A stretch of DNA of 64,000 bases from JALZKA01 sp033856515. GTDB lineage: Bacteria > Actinomycetota > Thermoleophilia > Solirubrobacterales > 70-9. The position numbers and the translations under genes were made by a program. The stretch lies in assembly GCA_033856515.1 (NCBI GenBank), contig JAWVEY010000035.1, positions 32,734 to 96,733 of the forward strand. Reading direction: 5' to 3'. Each line of letters starts with the position of its first letter. The stretch's first letter is position 1. Below the pieces are notes generated by a model. That model did no database searches and was not told the origin of the DNA. It saw nothing but the letters and a program-made list of their open reading frames with translations. Positions 24,961 through 33,467 of this stretch are shown in pieces.

Positions 24961-26154
24961 TCAGCCGGCGCGGCCGAGCCGCCGCTCGACCCACTTCCCC
25001 CCTACCGTGTCCGTCAAGCCGTGGGCCAGGATCGAGGCGAGGATCACGAATGCGGCGATGTTGAACATGTCCGATGCGTTGTCGGCCGCGGATTTCAAGA
25101 CGAACAGGGCGAACAGCATCGACGCCACTCCCTTGGGGCCGAACCACGCCATGAAGACGCGCTCCTCCCGGCGGAAGTCCGTTCCGATCAGCGAGATGAA
25201 CATCGCCACGGGGCGGGCGACCAGCAGGGCCAGAACCACAAACGCGATGAGAGCCGGGATCGAGCCGTCGTATCCAGTGGCGACGATCAGGGCCCCAAAG
25301 ACGAAGAACGTGAGGACCTGGAAGATCGACGAGACGTTCTCGGCGAAGTCGAGGATGCGCTCGGGAATCTCGTGCTCGGTTGCGCCGAGCGCGATCCCAG
25401 CCACAAATGCCGCGATCAGCCCGTTGCCGATCGTCGCGTCGGCCAAGCCGTAGGCGGCGAGCCCGAGCCCGACCGCGAAGATGCCCTCATAGCGCGGGGT
25501 GATGCCACCTGCCGGAGCCACGCGATGGACATATCCGCCGGCAATCCCGAGCGCTGCGCCGATCACGGCTCCGGCAGCTGCCTCGCCCAGGAGCTTGGCC
25601 GCCTCCGGCCCCGCGTCGCCGCCCGGCGTCGCGAGGACCAGGAAGAAGAGGACGAACGGCAGCGCCAGCCCGTCGTTCAGCCCCGATTCGAGGTTGAGCG
25701 TGTGCCGAACGCGCTCAGGAACGGTCTTGGACGTGACCACGGCAGAGGTTACGACCGGATCGGTCGGGGTCAGGACAGCGGCTAGGAGGAACGCCTCCGC
25801 GACGGCAAGCTCCGGGAACAGGATGAGCCCGAGCACGGCCAGGATCCCCAGGGTGATCGGCATCGCGAAAACGATCGCGCGGGCCGGCGGCCCCCAGTGC
25901 ATCCGCAAGAGCTCGCGCTCGACGACCAGCCCATCGGAGAAGAGGGTCAGGATCAGCGCAAGCTCGACCAGATGGATGACGTTCGGGTCCGATACGTCGA
26001 CGGTGACGACATCGGCCAGCGCCAGACCCACGCCAAGCCCGACCGAGAGGACCGACACCGACAGGACCGTCCCGTGCATGACGCCCGAGAGCCCCGCGGC
26101 GACGGACAACAGCAGGCCGAACAAGAGAAGCGATTCTCCGAACCCGAGGTCCAT
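24961..26154 (-). CDS. Cation/proton antiporter (CPA1/NhaP-like)
   Basis: A 397-aa membrane protein with about 12 TM helices, exchanging Na+ or K+ for H+ across the cytoplasmic membrane. Family features: helix pairs with LTPTDPVVTSAV (the TDP of the CPA1 ion site), LESGLNDGLALPFVLF (the ND motif), and a C-terminal FRREERVFMAWFGPKGVASMLFALF with the conserved Arg and GPKG turn. There is no soluble C-terminal regulatory domain. The -10 box TAGCCT lies 6 bases before the ATG. Confidence 0.93.
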   Translation of the reverse strand: MDLGFGESLLLFGLLLSVAAGLSGVMHGTVLSVSVLSVGLGVGLALADVVTVDVSDPNVIHLVELALILTLFSDGLVVERELLRMHWGPPARAIVFAMPITLGILAVLGLILFPELAVAEAFLLAAVLTPTDPVVTSAVVTSKTVPERVRHTLNLESGLNDGLALPFVLFFLVLATPGGDAGPEAAKLLGEAAAGAVIGAALGIAGGYVHRVAPAGGITPRYEGIFAVGLGLAAYGLADATIGNGLIAAFVAGIALGATEHEIPERILDFAENVSSIFQVLTFFVFGALIVATGYDGSIPALIAFVVLALLVARPVAMFISLIGTDFRREERVFMAWFGPKGVASMLFALFVLKSAADNASDMFNIAAFVILASILAHGLTDTVGGKWVERRLGRAG

Positions 26155-26160
26155 CCCGAC

Positions 26161-26166
26161 AGGCTA
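26161..26166 (-). promoter_or_regulatory. -10 box of leaderless antiporter gene
   Basis: On the minus strand TAGCCT is followed by 6 bases and ATG 26154. Confidence 0.5.
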
Positions 26167-26278
26167 TGGTGCGGCTGGGGTATCGACGGGCTTCGCGGCG
26201 TCAAGTCAACCGGCAACACTGCGGTTGGCAACGGCGAGATTCGCCAATGCCGCATCGTCGAGTGCAACTGAGCTGACG

Positions 26279-27328
26279 CTAGGAGAGGGAGGCGGCGCCT
26301 GCCGGGACGCGGACGAGGTCGCGGTCGGCGAGGAGCTCGGCAACCTGGACCGCGTTCGTTGCCGCGCCCTTGCGCAGGTTGTCGCCGACGATCCACATGT
26401 TGAGACAGCGCGGATGGGAGGGGTCTCGACGGATCCGCCCGACCAATACGTCGTCGCGCCCAGTGACGTCGGTCGCCAGCGGATAGATACCGGCCTCGGG
26501 GGAGTCCATGACGACCACTCCAGGCGCGCCTGCGAGCAGCTCGCGGCACTCCTCGGGGCTGAAGTCACCGGCGGTTTCGACGTTTGCCGAGACGGAGTGG
26601 CCGGTGACAACGGGCACCCGCGCGCATGTCGCCGAGACACGCAGCTCGTCGGAGCTCACGCCCAGGATCTTGGACGTCTCGGCCATCACCTTGCGCTCCT
26701 CGGTGGTGTAGTCGTCGCCGTCCTTGAAGGTCTCGACCTGCGGGATCACGTTGAAGGCGATCGGGTGGGGATAGACATGAGCCTCGGGCGTCTCGCCGGC
26801 CAGAACGGCGCGCGATTGCGCCTGAAGCTCGTCGATCGCCTTCTGCCCGGTGCCCGACACCGACTGGTACGTGGAGACGACCAGGCGCTCGATGCCGATG
26901 TGCCGCTGGATCGGGGCAAGCGCGACCATCATCTGCATCGTCGTGCAGTTGGGGTTGGCGATCAGGCCCGAATGCTCGGAAGCTGCGTCGGGGTTCACCT
27001 CGGCGACGACGAGCGGAACATCGGGGTGCATGCGCCAGAAGCTGGTGTTGTCGACGACGACGGCGCCCGCCTCGACGATCCTGGGCGCCCACTCCGCCGA
27101 GACAGAGCCTCCCGCCGAGCTCAGGACGATGTCCAGGCCCTGGATGGCTTCGTCGGAGACCTCCACCACCTCGACCTCGCCTGAGCCAAATGCGACTCGC
27201 TTGCCGGCCGAGCGCGCCGAAGCGAGCGGGACGAGGTCGGAGACCGGGAAGTCCCGCTCGGCGAGGACCTGGAGGATGGTCGAGCCCACGGCACCAGTGG
27301 CGCCCAGTACTCCGACTCGATAGGTCAT
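26279..27328 (-). CDS. asd: Aspartate-semialdehyde dehydrogenase
   Basis: Second enzyme of the aspartate pathway (lysine, threonine, methionine, diaminopimelate), 349 aa; reduces aspartyl phosphate with NADPH. The nucleotide motif VGVLGATGAVGSTILQVL starts the protein. The catalytic Cys is in IANPNCTTMQMM, the substrate Gln in STYQSVSGTGQ, and the active-site His in VTGHSVSANVE. ATG 27328 overlaps the lysC stop (ATGA), so the upstream open frame is not used. It forms an operon with aspartate kinase. Confidence 0.96.
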   Translation of the reverse strand: MTYRVGVLGATGAVGSTILQVLAERDFPVSDLVPLASARSAGKRVAFGSGEVEVVEVSDEAIQGLDIVLSSAGGSVSAEWAPRIVEAGAVVVDNTSFWRMHPDVPLVVAEVNPDAASEHSGLIANPNCTTMQMMVALAPIQRHIGIERLVVSTYQSVSGTGQKAIDELQAQSRAVLAGETPEAHVYPHPIAFNVIPQVETFKDGDDYTTEERKVMAETSKILGVSSDELRVSATCARVPVVTGHSVSANVETAGDFSPEECRELLAGAPGVVVMDSPEAGIYPLATDVTGRDDVLVGRIRRDPSHPRCLNMWIVGDNLRKGAATNAVQVAELLADRDLVRVPAGAASLS

Positions 27329-28596
27329 GACGTGACTGTGGGCCGGTGAACGCCGGTCGGGTCCTCGGGCTGGATGCCGCCCTCGCCCAGATCGAACGCG
27401 GCATGCAGCGCGCGGACCGCGCTCTCCACCTGGTCGGCGGCGATTACGCACGAGATCTTGATCGGCGACGTTGAGATCATCTCGATGTTGATCCCGTGTT
27501 CGCCGAGAGTCTCGAAGACCCTTGCGGCAACGCCGGGATGGCTGCGCATTCCCGCCCCGACGATCGAGACCTTGCCGATCCGATCGTCGGTGAGGATCCG
27601 CTCGCCCACGCCCAGCGACTCGATCGCCTCGGCAGCGGTTCGAAGCTCGTCCTGCCCCACCGTGAACGAGAGGTCGGCCTTCTGGTCACCGCTGACCGGC
27701 TCGTTCTGGATGATCATGTCGACGTTCACGTTCGCGGCGGCGAGCGCGGCAAAGATGCGGCCTGCGACCCCTGGCTCGTCGCTGACGCCTGAAACCGTCA
27801 CCCGTCCCTCGGATGAGGTGTGCGTAACGGCTGTGACCATCGGCTGTTCCATCGTCTCGTCCTCGGAGACGACGAGGGTACCCCGCCCCTCCTCGAACGA
27901 GCTGCGGCAATGGATGCGGACCCCGTGGTTTCGCGCGTACTCGACCGAGCGAAGTTGAAGGACTCCTGCGCCCGACGCGGCCATCTCGAGCATCTCGTCG
28001 AAGGAGACGAGGGTGAGCTTCCTGGCGTCCGGACAGATGCGGGGGTCGGCCGTGAAGACGCCCGCGACGTCTGTGTTGATCTCGCACACGGTGGCGCCTA
28101 GCTCTGCCGCCAGCGCCACGGCTGTCGTGTCCGAACCGCCGCGACCGAGCGTGGTCACGTCGAGCGAGTCGCCCGATACGCCCTGGAAGCCCGCGACCAG
28201 GACGATGCGGTCCTGATCCAGCGCGGACCGGATCCGGTCCGCGCGGACCTCGAGGATGCGGGCCTTGGTATGCGATGAGTCCGTGACGATGCCCGCCTGC
28301 GAGCCGGTAAGCGAAACGGCGTTGTGTCCCATGTCGTGGATCGCCATCGCGCACAGCGCGCAGGAGATCCGCTCGCCGACCGAAAGCAGCATGTCCATCT
28401 CGCGCTCGTACGGGCTTTCGGAGATCTCGTGGGCCATCTCGACCAGGTCGTCAGTGGTCTTGCCACGGGCTGACAGAACGGCGACTACACGGCTTCCGCC
28501 CTCGCGTGCGGCGACGATTCGCGCAGCGGCACGCTTCAGGTCCTCAGGCTCGGCGACGGACGTGCCGCCGAACTTCATGACCACGATCTCGCTCAT
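27325..28596 (-). CDS. lysC: Aspartate kinase
   Basis: First enzyme of the aspartate pathway, 423 aa. It opens with the kinase motif VMKFGGTSVAEPEDLKRA. ATP/aspartate-site segments VAGFQGVS and TLGRGGSDTTAVALA are present. Two ACT domains (about 265-410), with VSDEPGVAGRIFAALA and SIVGAGMRSHPGVAARVFETL, give feedback control by lysine and/or threonine. ATG 28596 fits the family N-terminus; the open frame to 28659 adds unrelated residues. No lysine-riboswitch-like leader is present, as the gap to the divergent gene is only 50 bases. Confidence 0.96.
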   Translation of the reverse strand: MSEIVVMKFGGTSVAEPEDLKRAAARIVAAREGGSRVVAVLSARGKTTDDLVEMAHEISESPYEREMDMLLSVGERISCALCAMAIHDMGHNAVSLTGSQAGIVTDSSHTKARILEVRADRIRSALDQDRIVLVAGFQGVSGDSLDVTTLGRGGSDTTAVALAAELGATVCEINTDVAGVFTADPRICPDARKLTLVSFDEMLEMAASGAGVLQLRSVEYARNHGVRIHCRSSFEEGRGTLVVSEDETMEQPMVTAVTHTSSEGRVTVSGVSDEPGVAGRIFAALAAANVNVDMIIQNEPVSGDQKADLSFTVGQDELRTAAEAIESLGVGERILTDDRIGKVSIVGAGMRSHPGVAARVFETLGEHGINIEMISTSPIKISCVIAADQVESAVRALHAAFDLGEGGIQPEDPTGVHRPTVTS

Positions 28597-28634
28597 TGGG
28601 TCGCCAGGTGGCTGGGAACTCTCACCGCTCCGAG

Positions 28635-28640
28635 GATAAT
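28635..28640 (+). promoter_or_regulatory. -10 box of leaderless GH3-like gene
   Basis: GATAAT is followed by 6 bases and ATG 28647. Confidence 0.5.
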
Positions 28641-28646
28641 CAGGCG

Positions 28647-29762
28647 ATGCCCGCCCCAAGCATGAGAGCCAATGTGGTGCGAGTCGCGCTCCTGCTCGTG
28701 CTGGTCGGGATCGGCGTGGGCGTCTGGAATTTCCTGATCAGAGATGAGAGCGAATCTCAAGTGCCCGAGAAGGAGCAGGCGAAGGCAGGGCGCAAGCACG
28801 TTTCCGACGATCCGCTCGTCCGGAAGATGTCGGTCGCCGAACAGGCAGAGCAGGTGCTCATGCTCGGATTCGTGGGAGACCCCGCCTCCGTGCCGGAGGG
28901 GCTTGGCGCCGTTCTGGTTCGAGCTGAGAACGGCGTTGGTGCGGCGAAGGCGCTCGCGAATGGAGGTGGCGAGATCCCTCCCCTCGTCGCCACATCGCAG
29001 GAAGGGGGCATCTACCGCTCCTTTCCCGAGTTGCCGCCAGCCGAGCGGGAGCTCGACATCGGCCGCAACGGCTCACTCGACGCCGCACTCGTCTGGTCTC
29101 AGACGACCTCCAAAGCACTCGGCGATGCCGGTTTCGACCTTAACCTCTTCCCGGTCGCTGACGTAGCGACCCTTGACAGCCCTCTTGCCGGGCGCGCCTT
29201 CTCCGACGATCCGGCGCAGGCGGCCGCCCTCACGGAAGCGGCAATCAAGGGTTGCGAGGACGCGGGCATTGCCTGTGCGCCCCTTCACTTTCCCGGGCTC
29301 GGCGCCGCCTCACAGGACACGGCCGACGGCCCGGCGACAATCGCCTCACCGTTCGAGGTTCTCAGCAACCGCGACATGGTCCCGTTTCGCGCGGTGGCCA
29401 AGGACGCGCCGGCGATGGTGCTCTCGCTCGGGCTCTACCCGGACTTCGATGCCGCGGTCCCCGGGGCGATGACGGAGGGTGTCGCCACCGGCCTTCTGCG
29501 GGACGACATCGGCTTCAAGGGCGTCGCGATCTCGGACGATCTCGGGTCGGGCGCCGTCGCGTTTTCACCTGAGGAGGCAGCCGTGCGGGCGATAGCGGCA
29601 GGCACCGATCTGGTCCAGTTCGCATCACCCGAGGGGACGGACGGCGTGGCGAGCGCGATCGAGAAGGCGGTCGAGGAAGGCGAGATCGAGCCGGAGCGCC
29701 TCGCCGAGGCGGCCGAGCGCGTGCTCGACCTCAAGCGCGAGCTCGGCCTCATCGAGGATTGA
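28647..29762 (+). CDS. Membrane-anchored GH3-like protein, probably not a standard NagZ
   Basis: A 371-aa protein with an N-terminal TM anchor (VRVALLLVLVGIGVGVWNFL) and a GH3 N-terminal barrel as in beta-N-acetylhexosaminidase NagZ. The nucleophile region AISDDLGSGA is kept. The family motif KH(F/I)PG(H/L)GxxxxD(S/T)H reads LHFPGLGAASQDTA, so the sugar-binding Lys is Leu and the catalytic His is Ala. The substrate loop SQEGGIYRSF also differs from DQEGGRVQRF. It may therefore bind peptidoglycan or sugar without hydrolysing it. That is inference from residues only. Confidence 0.85.
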   Translation: MPAPSMRANVVRVALLLVLVGIGVGVWNFLIRDESESQVPEKEQAKAGRKHVSDDPLVRKMSVAEQAEQVLMLGFVGDPASVPEGLGAVLVRAENGVGAAKALANGGGEIPPLVATSQEGGIYRSFPELPPAERELDIGRNGSLDAALVWSQTTSKALGDAGFDLNLFPVADVATLDSPLAGRAFSDDPAQAAALTEAAIKGCEDAGIACAPLHFPGLGAASQDTADGPATIASPFEVLSNRDMVPFRAVAKDAPAMVLSLGLYPDFDAAVPGAMTEGVATGLLRDDIGFKGVAISDDLGSGAVAFSPEEAAVRAIAAGTDLVQFASPEGTDGVASAIEKAVEEGEIEPERLAEAAERVLDLKRELGLIED

Positions 29763-29777
29763 CCACCTCTCGCTGGT

Positions 29778-29795
29778 GTGTGATCTGAATCACAC
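29778..29795 (+). promoter_or_regulatory. CRP/FNR-type palindrome
   Basis: GTGTGATCTGAATCACAC contains TGTGA-N6-TCACA, the consensus half-sites of CRP-family regulators. The arms are perfect over 7 bp. It lies 37 bases before the PadR start and just upstream of a second palindrome. Confidence 0.6.
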
Positions 29796-29799
29796 GAGC

Positions 29800-29822
29800 A
29801 GATATATCGCGCTGATATATCT
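29800..29822 (+). promoter_or_regulatory. AT-rich palindrome at the PadR promoter
   Basis: Perfect 9-bp arms AGATATATC and GATATATCT are separated by GCGCT. The right arm ends 9 bases before the PadR ATG and overlaps the only AT-rich stretch that could be the -10 box. It is the likely autoregulatory operator of PadR. Confidence 0.65.
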
Positions 29823-29831
29823 ACACGATAC

Positions 29832-30359
29832 ATGGACCTCTCCTCGACAGGACGCGTGATCCTCGGAGTGCTCGCGGTCGAGCCGCGCTCGGGCTACGAC
29901 ATCAAGGCCGTGACCGACAAGTCGACCCGCTTCTTCTGGGCGGCCAGCTACGGACAGATCTACCCCGAGCTCAAGCGCCTGGCAGAGGCGGGGCTGATCG
30001 AGGGGTCGGATGAGCCGCACGGAGGCAGAAAGCGAACCGTCTATCGCATCACTCGCGACGGGCGCAAGGCCCTCGCCGAGTGGCTCAACGCCCCCGAGCA
30101 GGTCCACGAGCTTCGCGATGAAGGCCTCCTGAAGCTCTTCTTCGCGGCAGCACAAGACAACGACGCGGTCATTGCGGCAATCAGGGAGAAGCGCGATGCC
30201 CATGCCGCTGCGCTCGTGGAGCTTCGCGACATCGAGCCGCACGCCCGAGCCGCCGAGCGCGTCGGCCCGGCCGAGGTCCTGGGCTACGGGCTCGCCTACA
30301 ACGAGTTCGCGATCCGCTGGTGCGAAGACAGCCTCAAGACCTTGAACAAGGAGAAGTAG
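29832..30359 (+). CDS. PadR family transcriptional regulator
   Basis: A 175-aa regulator. The N-terminal winged helix carries the PadR signature GYDIKAVTDKSTRFFWAASYGQIYPELKRLAEAGLI, followed by the wing HGGRKRTVYRIT. The C-terminal half is the helical dimerisation domain (Vir-type PadR). PadR proteins usually repress transport or detoxification genes and are released by small aromatic or toxic ligands. The next gene, an MMPL exporter, starts right after its stop, so PadR probably controls its own operon through the 29800 palindrome. Confidence 0.92.
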   Translation: MDLSSTGRVILGVLAVEPRSGYDIKAVTDKSTRFFWAASYGQIYPELKRLAEAGLIEGSDEPHGGRKRTVYRITRDGRKALAEWLNAPEQVHELRDEGLLKLFFAAAQDNDAVIAAIREKRDAHAAALVELRDIEPHARAAERVGPAEVLGYGLAYNEFAIRWCEDSLKTLNKEK

Positions 30360-32459
30360 ATGCTCAACCGACTCGCAAACCTCGCCGGCGGCCACCCCAA
30401 GCGCGTTCTGATCTTCGCCGGGCTCTTCTTTCTCCTGGCTGGAGCCCTTGGCTCCGGCGTCGCCGACCGCCTTGACCCCTACGGCGCCGACGACCCGGAC
30501 AAGGAAGCCTTCATCGCGAAGGAGAAGCTCGAGGGTGCGGGCTACCGCGACGCGCAGGCGGTCATCCTGATCCATGACACGGACCCGACGACGCCTGCGG
30601 GCGCCGAGCGTGTCTCCGAGGTCGGCAAGCAGGTGGCCGAGGTAGAGGGCGTGCGCGGCGTCTCGGGCTTTGCGGAGACGAAGTCCAACGCGTTCGTCTC
30701 CAAGGACGGCCGGTCGACCTACCTTGCGGTCCAGTTCGAAGGCACGGAGGACGACACGCTCCAAGACACGGCAGAGGCCCTGGTGTCGGAGTTCGAAGGC
30801 GAGGACAACATCCTCGTCGGCGGCAACGCGGTCGCACAGCAGCAGATCAACGAGAACGTCGAATCGGACCTGCAGCGCGCTGAGCTCCTGGCCTTCCCCA
30901 TCCTCTTCCTCCTCTCGCTTCTCTTCTTCCGGAGCCTCGTCGCCGCCGCCCTGCCGCTCCTCATCGGCGGCCTCGCGATCGTCTCGACCTTCTTGCTCCT
31001 GACAGTCGCGAGCGAGCTGGGCTCGATCTCGATCTTCGCGCTCAACCTGGTGACCGGCCTTGGCCTGGGCCTTGCGATCGACTACAGCCTGTTCGTGGTC
31101 TCCCGCTACCGGGAGGAGATCGCGAAGAGCGGCGCCGGCATTGAGGCGCTGCGACGGACGATGGCGACGGCGGGCCGGACTGTGGCCTACTCGTCGGTCA
31201 CCGTCGCGGGCGCCTTGGCGGCGCTTGCCATCTTCCCTCAGCGCTTCCTCTATTCGATGGGCATCGGCGGCGCGCTCGTTGCGCTTGCCGCCGCGCTTAT
31301 CTCCCTGACGGTCCTCCCCGCCGTTCTCGCCCTACTGGGCGAGAGGGTGAACTCGCTTTCGCCGAATTTCCTCCAGCGCCGCGCCGAGGCGGATTCGCGC
31401 CCCGCCTCCGAAGGTTTCTGGTACCGCCTGTCGCGCACCATCATGCGCATCCCAGGCCGAATCGCCTTCGCGAGCGCGACCTTCCTGATCGTTCTGGGGA
31501 TCCCTTTCTTCAACATCAACTTCACCTCGGTCGACGCTCAGGTCCTGCCGGAGGACACCTCTGCGCGGATGGTCGACAACGAACTGCGCTCTGAGTTCCC
31601 ACCCTTCCATGACTCGCCGGTCCAGGTCTACGCCGAGGGCTCCGCGGCGGAGGTCAAGGCAATCGCGGGCGAGGCGGGCCGCCTCGACGGAGTTGCCGAG
31701 GTCCTGCCGCCGCAGAGGCTGGAGGGCGACGCGTGGGCGATCGAGGTCGTTTCCACCAACGCGCCACTCGCCGATCGGAGCCAGGACCTGGTCGCCGACC
31801 TGCGCGGCATCGAGTCCAGCGCACTCGTCACCGGCTTCACGGCGAACTTCGTCGATCTTCAGGACAGCTTGGTTGAGCACCTGCCGCTCGTGCTCGCGAT
31901 GGTCTGCTTGGTGACGTTCATCGTCCTCTTCCTCATGACCGGCTCGGTCGTCCTTCCCGTCAAGCAGCTCCTGATGAACTTCCTCGGCCTGAGCGCCGTT
32001 TTCGGGATCCTCGTCCTGATCTTCCAGGACGGCCGCTTCGAGGGGCTCTTGGGGTACGACAGCCAGGGCGGCCTCGAATCCACCCAGCCGCTGCTCCTCT
32101 TCGCGGTGGCGTTCGGCCTCTCAACCGACTACGGCGTCTTCCTGCTCTCGCGCATCAAGGAGGCGCGCGACGGAGGCGCATCCGACTCGGAATCGGTTGC
32201 GATCGGACTCGAGCGCACCGGGCGAATCGTCACAGCCGCGGCGCTCCTGTTCTGCATCGCGATCGGGTCGTTCGTGACCTCGGAGATCATCTTCATCAAG
32301 CAGGTCGGCCTGGGCACGGCCCTCGCCGTCATCATCGACGCGACGATCATCCGAGCCCTCCTGGTGCCCTCGCTGATGGAGCTGCTCGGCAAGTGGAACT
32401 GGTGGGCGCCGGCCCCGCTCAGACGCCTGCACGGCCGGATCGGGCTGAGCGAGGGCTGA
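30360..32459 (+). CDS. MMPL/RND family transporter
   Basis: A 699-aa exporter with the two-fold MMPL architecture. The first bundle carries GLGLGLAIDYSLFVVSRYREE, the second VAFGLSTDYGVFLLSR; the Asp-Tyr pairs are typical proton-relay residues. Two extracytoplasmic loops follow TM1 and TM7. ATG lies directly after the PadR stop, so the two are one operon. It is shorter than the first MMPL gene (750 aa) and differs in sequence, so it is not a recent duplicate. Substrate unknown. Confidence 0.93.
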   Translation: MLNRLANLAGGHPKRVLIFAGLFFLLAGALGSGVADRLDPYGADDPDKEAFIAKEKLEGAGYRDAQAVILIHDTDPTTPAGAERVSEVGKQVAEVEGVRGVSGFAETKSNAFVSKDGRSTYLAVQFEGTEDDTLQDTAEALVSEFEGEDNILVGGNAVAQQQINENVESDLQRAELLAFPILFLLSLLFFRSLVAAALPLLIGGLAIVSTFLLLTVASELGSISIFALNLVTGLGLGLAIDYSLFVVSRYREEIAKSGAGIEALRRTMATAGRTVAYSSVTVAGALAALAIFPQRFLYSMGIGGALVALAAALISLTVLPAVLALLGERVNSLSPNFLQRRAEADSRPASEGFWYRLSRTIMRIPGRIAFASATFLIVLGIPFFNINFTSVDAQVLPEDTSARMVDNELRSEFPPFHDSPVQVYAEGSAAEVKAIAGEAGRLDGVAEVLPPQRLEGDAWAIEVVSTNAPLADRSQDLVADLRGIESSALVTGFTANFVDLQDSLVEHLPLVLAMVCLVTFIVLFLMTGSVVLPVKQLLMNFLGLSAVFGILVLIFQDGRFEGLLGYDSQGGLESTQPLLLFAVAFGLSTDYGVFLLSRIKEARDGGASDSESVAIGLERTGRIVTAAALLFCIAIGSFVTSEIIFIKQVGLGTALAVIIDATIIRALLVPSLMELLGKWNWWAPAPLRRLHGRIGLSEG

Positions 32460-32468
32460 CCGAGCGCC

Positions 32469-32474
32469 TAAGAT
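32469..32474 (+). promoter_or_regulatory. -10 box of leaderless secreted-protein gene
   Basis: TAAGAT is followed by 7 bases and ATG 32482. Confidence 0.55.
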
Positions 32475-32481
32475 CGCAACC

Positions 32482-32952
32482 ATGAAGCGAGCGCTGAAAT
32501 CGGCAATCTGCATCGGCGCACTCGCGCTTCCGGCGGTGGCCCTTGGAGGACCGCCCCCCGACCCCGAGTACGGTGGCAAGATCGATGGCAAGAAGAGCCG
32601 CTACATCGGCTTCGACATCAAGGGGTCCGGTAACAACCGGACCCTCAAGAACATGTTCATCGTGAACGTGCCCTTCCACGACTGTGACGATCCTGCCGAT
32701 GACGGCAAGCAGGGCGGCGGTTTCGAGGGCGCGTTCGACATTGATGGGAACGGCAAGTTCGGCGGTACGGAGACCGACATGTTCCGGCGGCATCGCGGAA
32801 CGCCCACAGGCCTCAAGTACACGCTGAAGGGCAAGGTCGACGGCAACCGCACAGAGGGCACCCTCGAGATGAAGGTCCTCGGCACGAACTGCAAGTCCGG
32901 CAAGGTCGAGTGGGAGGCCAAGAAGCCCGCTCCACCCGTCCCGCAAAGCTAG
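32482..32952 (+). CDS. Secreted protein, first of a tandem pair
   Basis: A 156-aa exported protein of unknown function. A signal peptide (about residues 1-22, ending LPAVALGG) precedes PPPDPEYGGKIDGKKSRYIG, a beta-rich domain with two Cys in the middle and C-terminal part, and the tail KKPAPPVPQS. The next gene repeats the whole plan. The mature protein may be a single small beta-sandwich. It has no motif that points to an activity. Confidence 0.8.
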   Translation: MKRALKSAICIGALALPAVALGGPPPDPEYGGKIDGKKSRYIGFDIKGSGNNRTLKNMFIVNVPFHDCDDPADDGKQGGGFEGAFDIDGNGKFGGTETDMFRRHRGTPTGLKYTLKGKVDGNRTEGTLEMKVLGTNCKSGKVEWEAKKPAPPVPQS

Positions 32953-32984
32953 ACGACCAACCGAAACCAAAACTGGAGGCAGGC

Positions 32985-33461
32985 ATGCGCAAGGGACTAA
33001 CGGCAATCTGTATCGGCGTGATCGCCCTACCGGCGGTGGCCTTGGGAGGGCCTCCCCCCGACCCCGAGTACGGCGGCAAGATCGACGGCAAGAAGAATCA
33101 CTACCTGGGGTTTGACGTAAAGGGCAGCGGGGGCGATCGAAAGATCAAGAACGGCTTCGTCACCAACATCAGATTCAAGTGCAACAACCCCGATGACAAC
33201 GGCTCGAACGGTGGCACGCTCGAAAAGCCAGTGCCGGTGAAGGCGGACGGCTCGTTCGACAAGACCGTCCAATACGACTTTGGCGACCCCATGCCCCCTC
33301 GCGGGGGGTCCGATGGAATCCGATATCGCCTGAAGGGCGAGCTCAAAGGGGACAAGGCCTCCGGATTCATTGAAATCGAGCTCCTCGGATCAGGCGGTTG
33401 TCACACCGGCAAGCAGGACTTCGAAGTGAAGAAGCCCGCCCCGCCGGTCCCGCCTAGCTAG
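32985..33461 (+). CDS. Secreted protein, second of a tandem pair
   Basis: A 158-aa paralog of the preceding protein. Signal peptide, then nearly the same PPPDPEYGGKIDGKKNHYLG stretch, matching beta-rich middle (FVTNIRFKCNNPDDNGSNGG compared with FIVNVPFHDCDDPADDGKQG) and an almost identical end (KKPAPPVPPS). Unlike its leaderless partner, it has a Shine-Dalgarno (TGGAGG) before ATG 32985, so it is probably translated from the same mRNA. Function unknown. Confidence 0.8.
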   Translation: MRKGLTAICIGVIALPAVALGGPPPDPEYGGKIDGKKNHYLGFDVKGSGGDRKIKNGFVTNIRFKCNNPDDNGSNGGTLEKPVPVKADGSFDKTVQYDFGDPMPPRGGSDGIRYRLKGELKGDKASGFIEIELLGSGGCHTGKQDFEVKKPAPPVPPS

Positions 33462-33467
33462 ACCGGC

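Noticed and set aside
28597..28646. Lysine riboswitch before the aspartate kinase gene
   Set aside because: Only 50 bases separate the divergent start codons, too short for the riboswitch fold, and its conserved core is absent.
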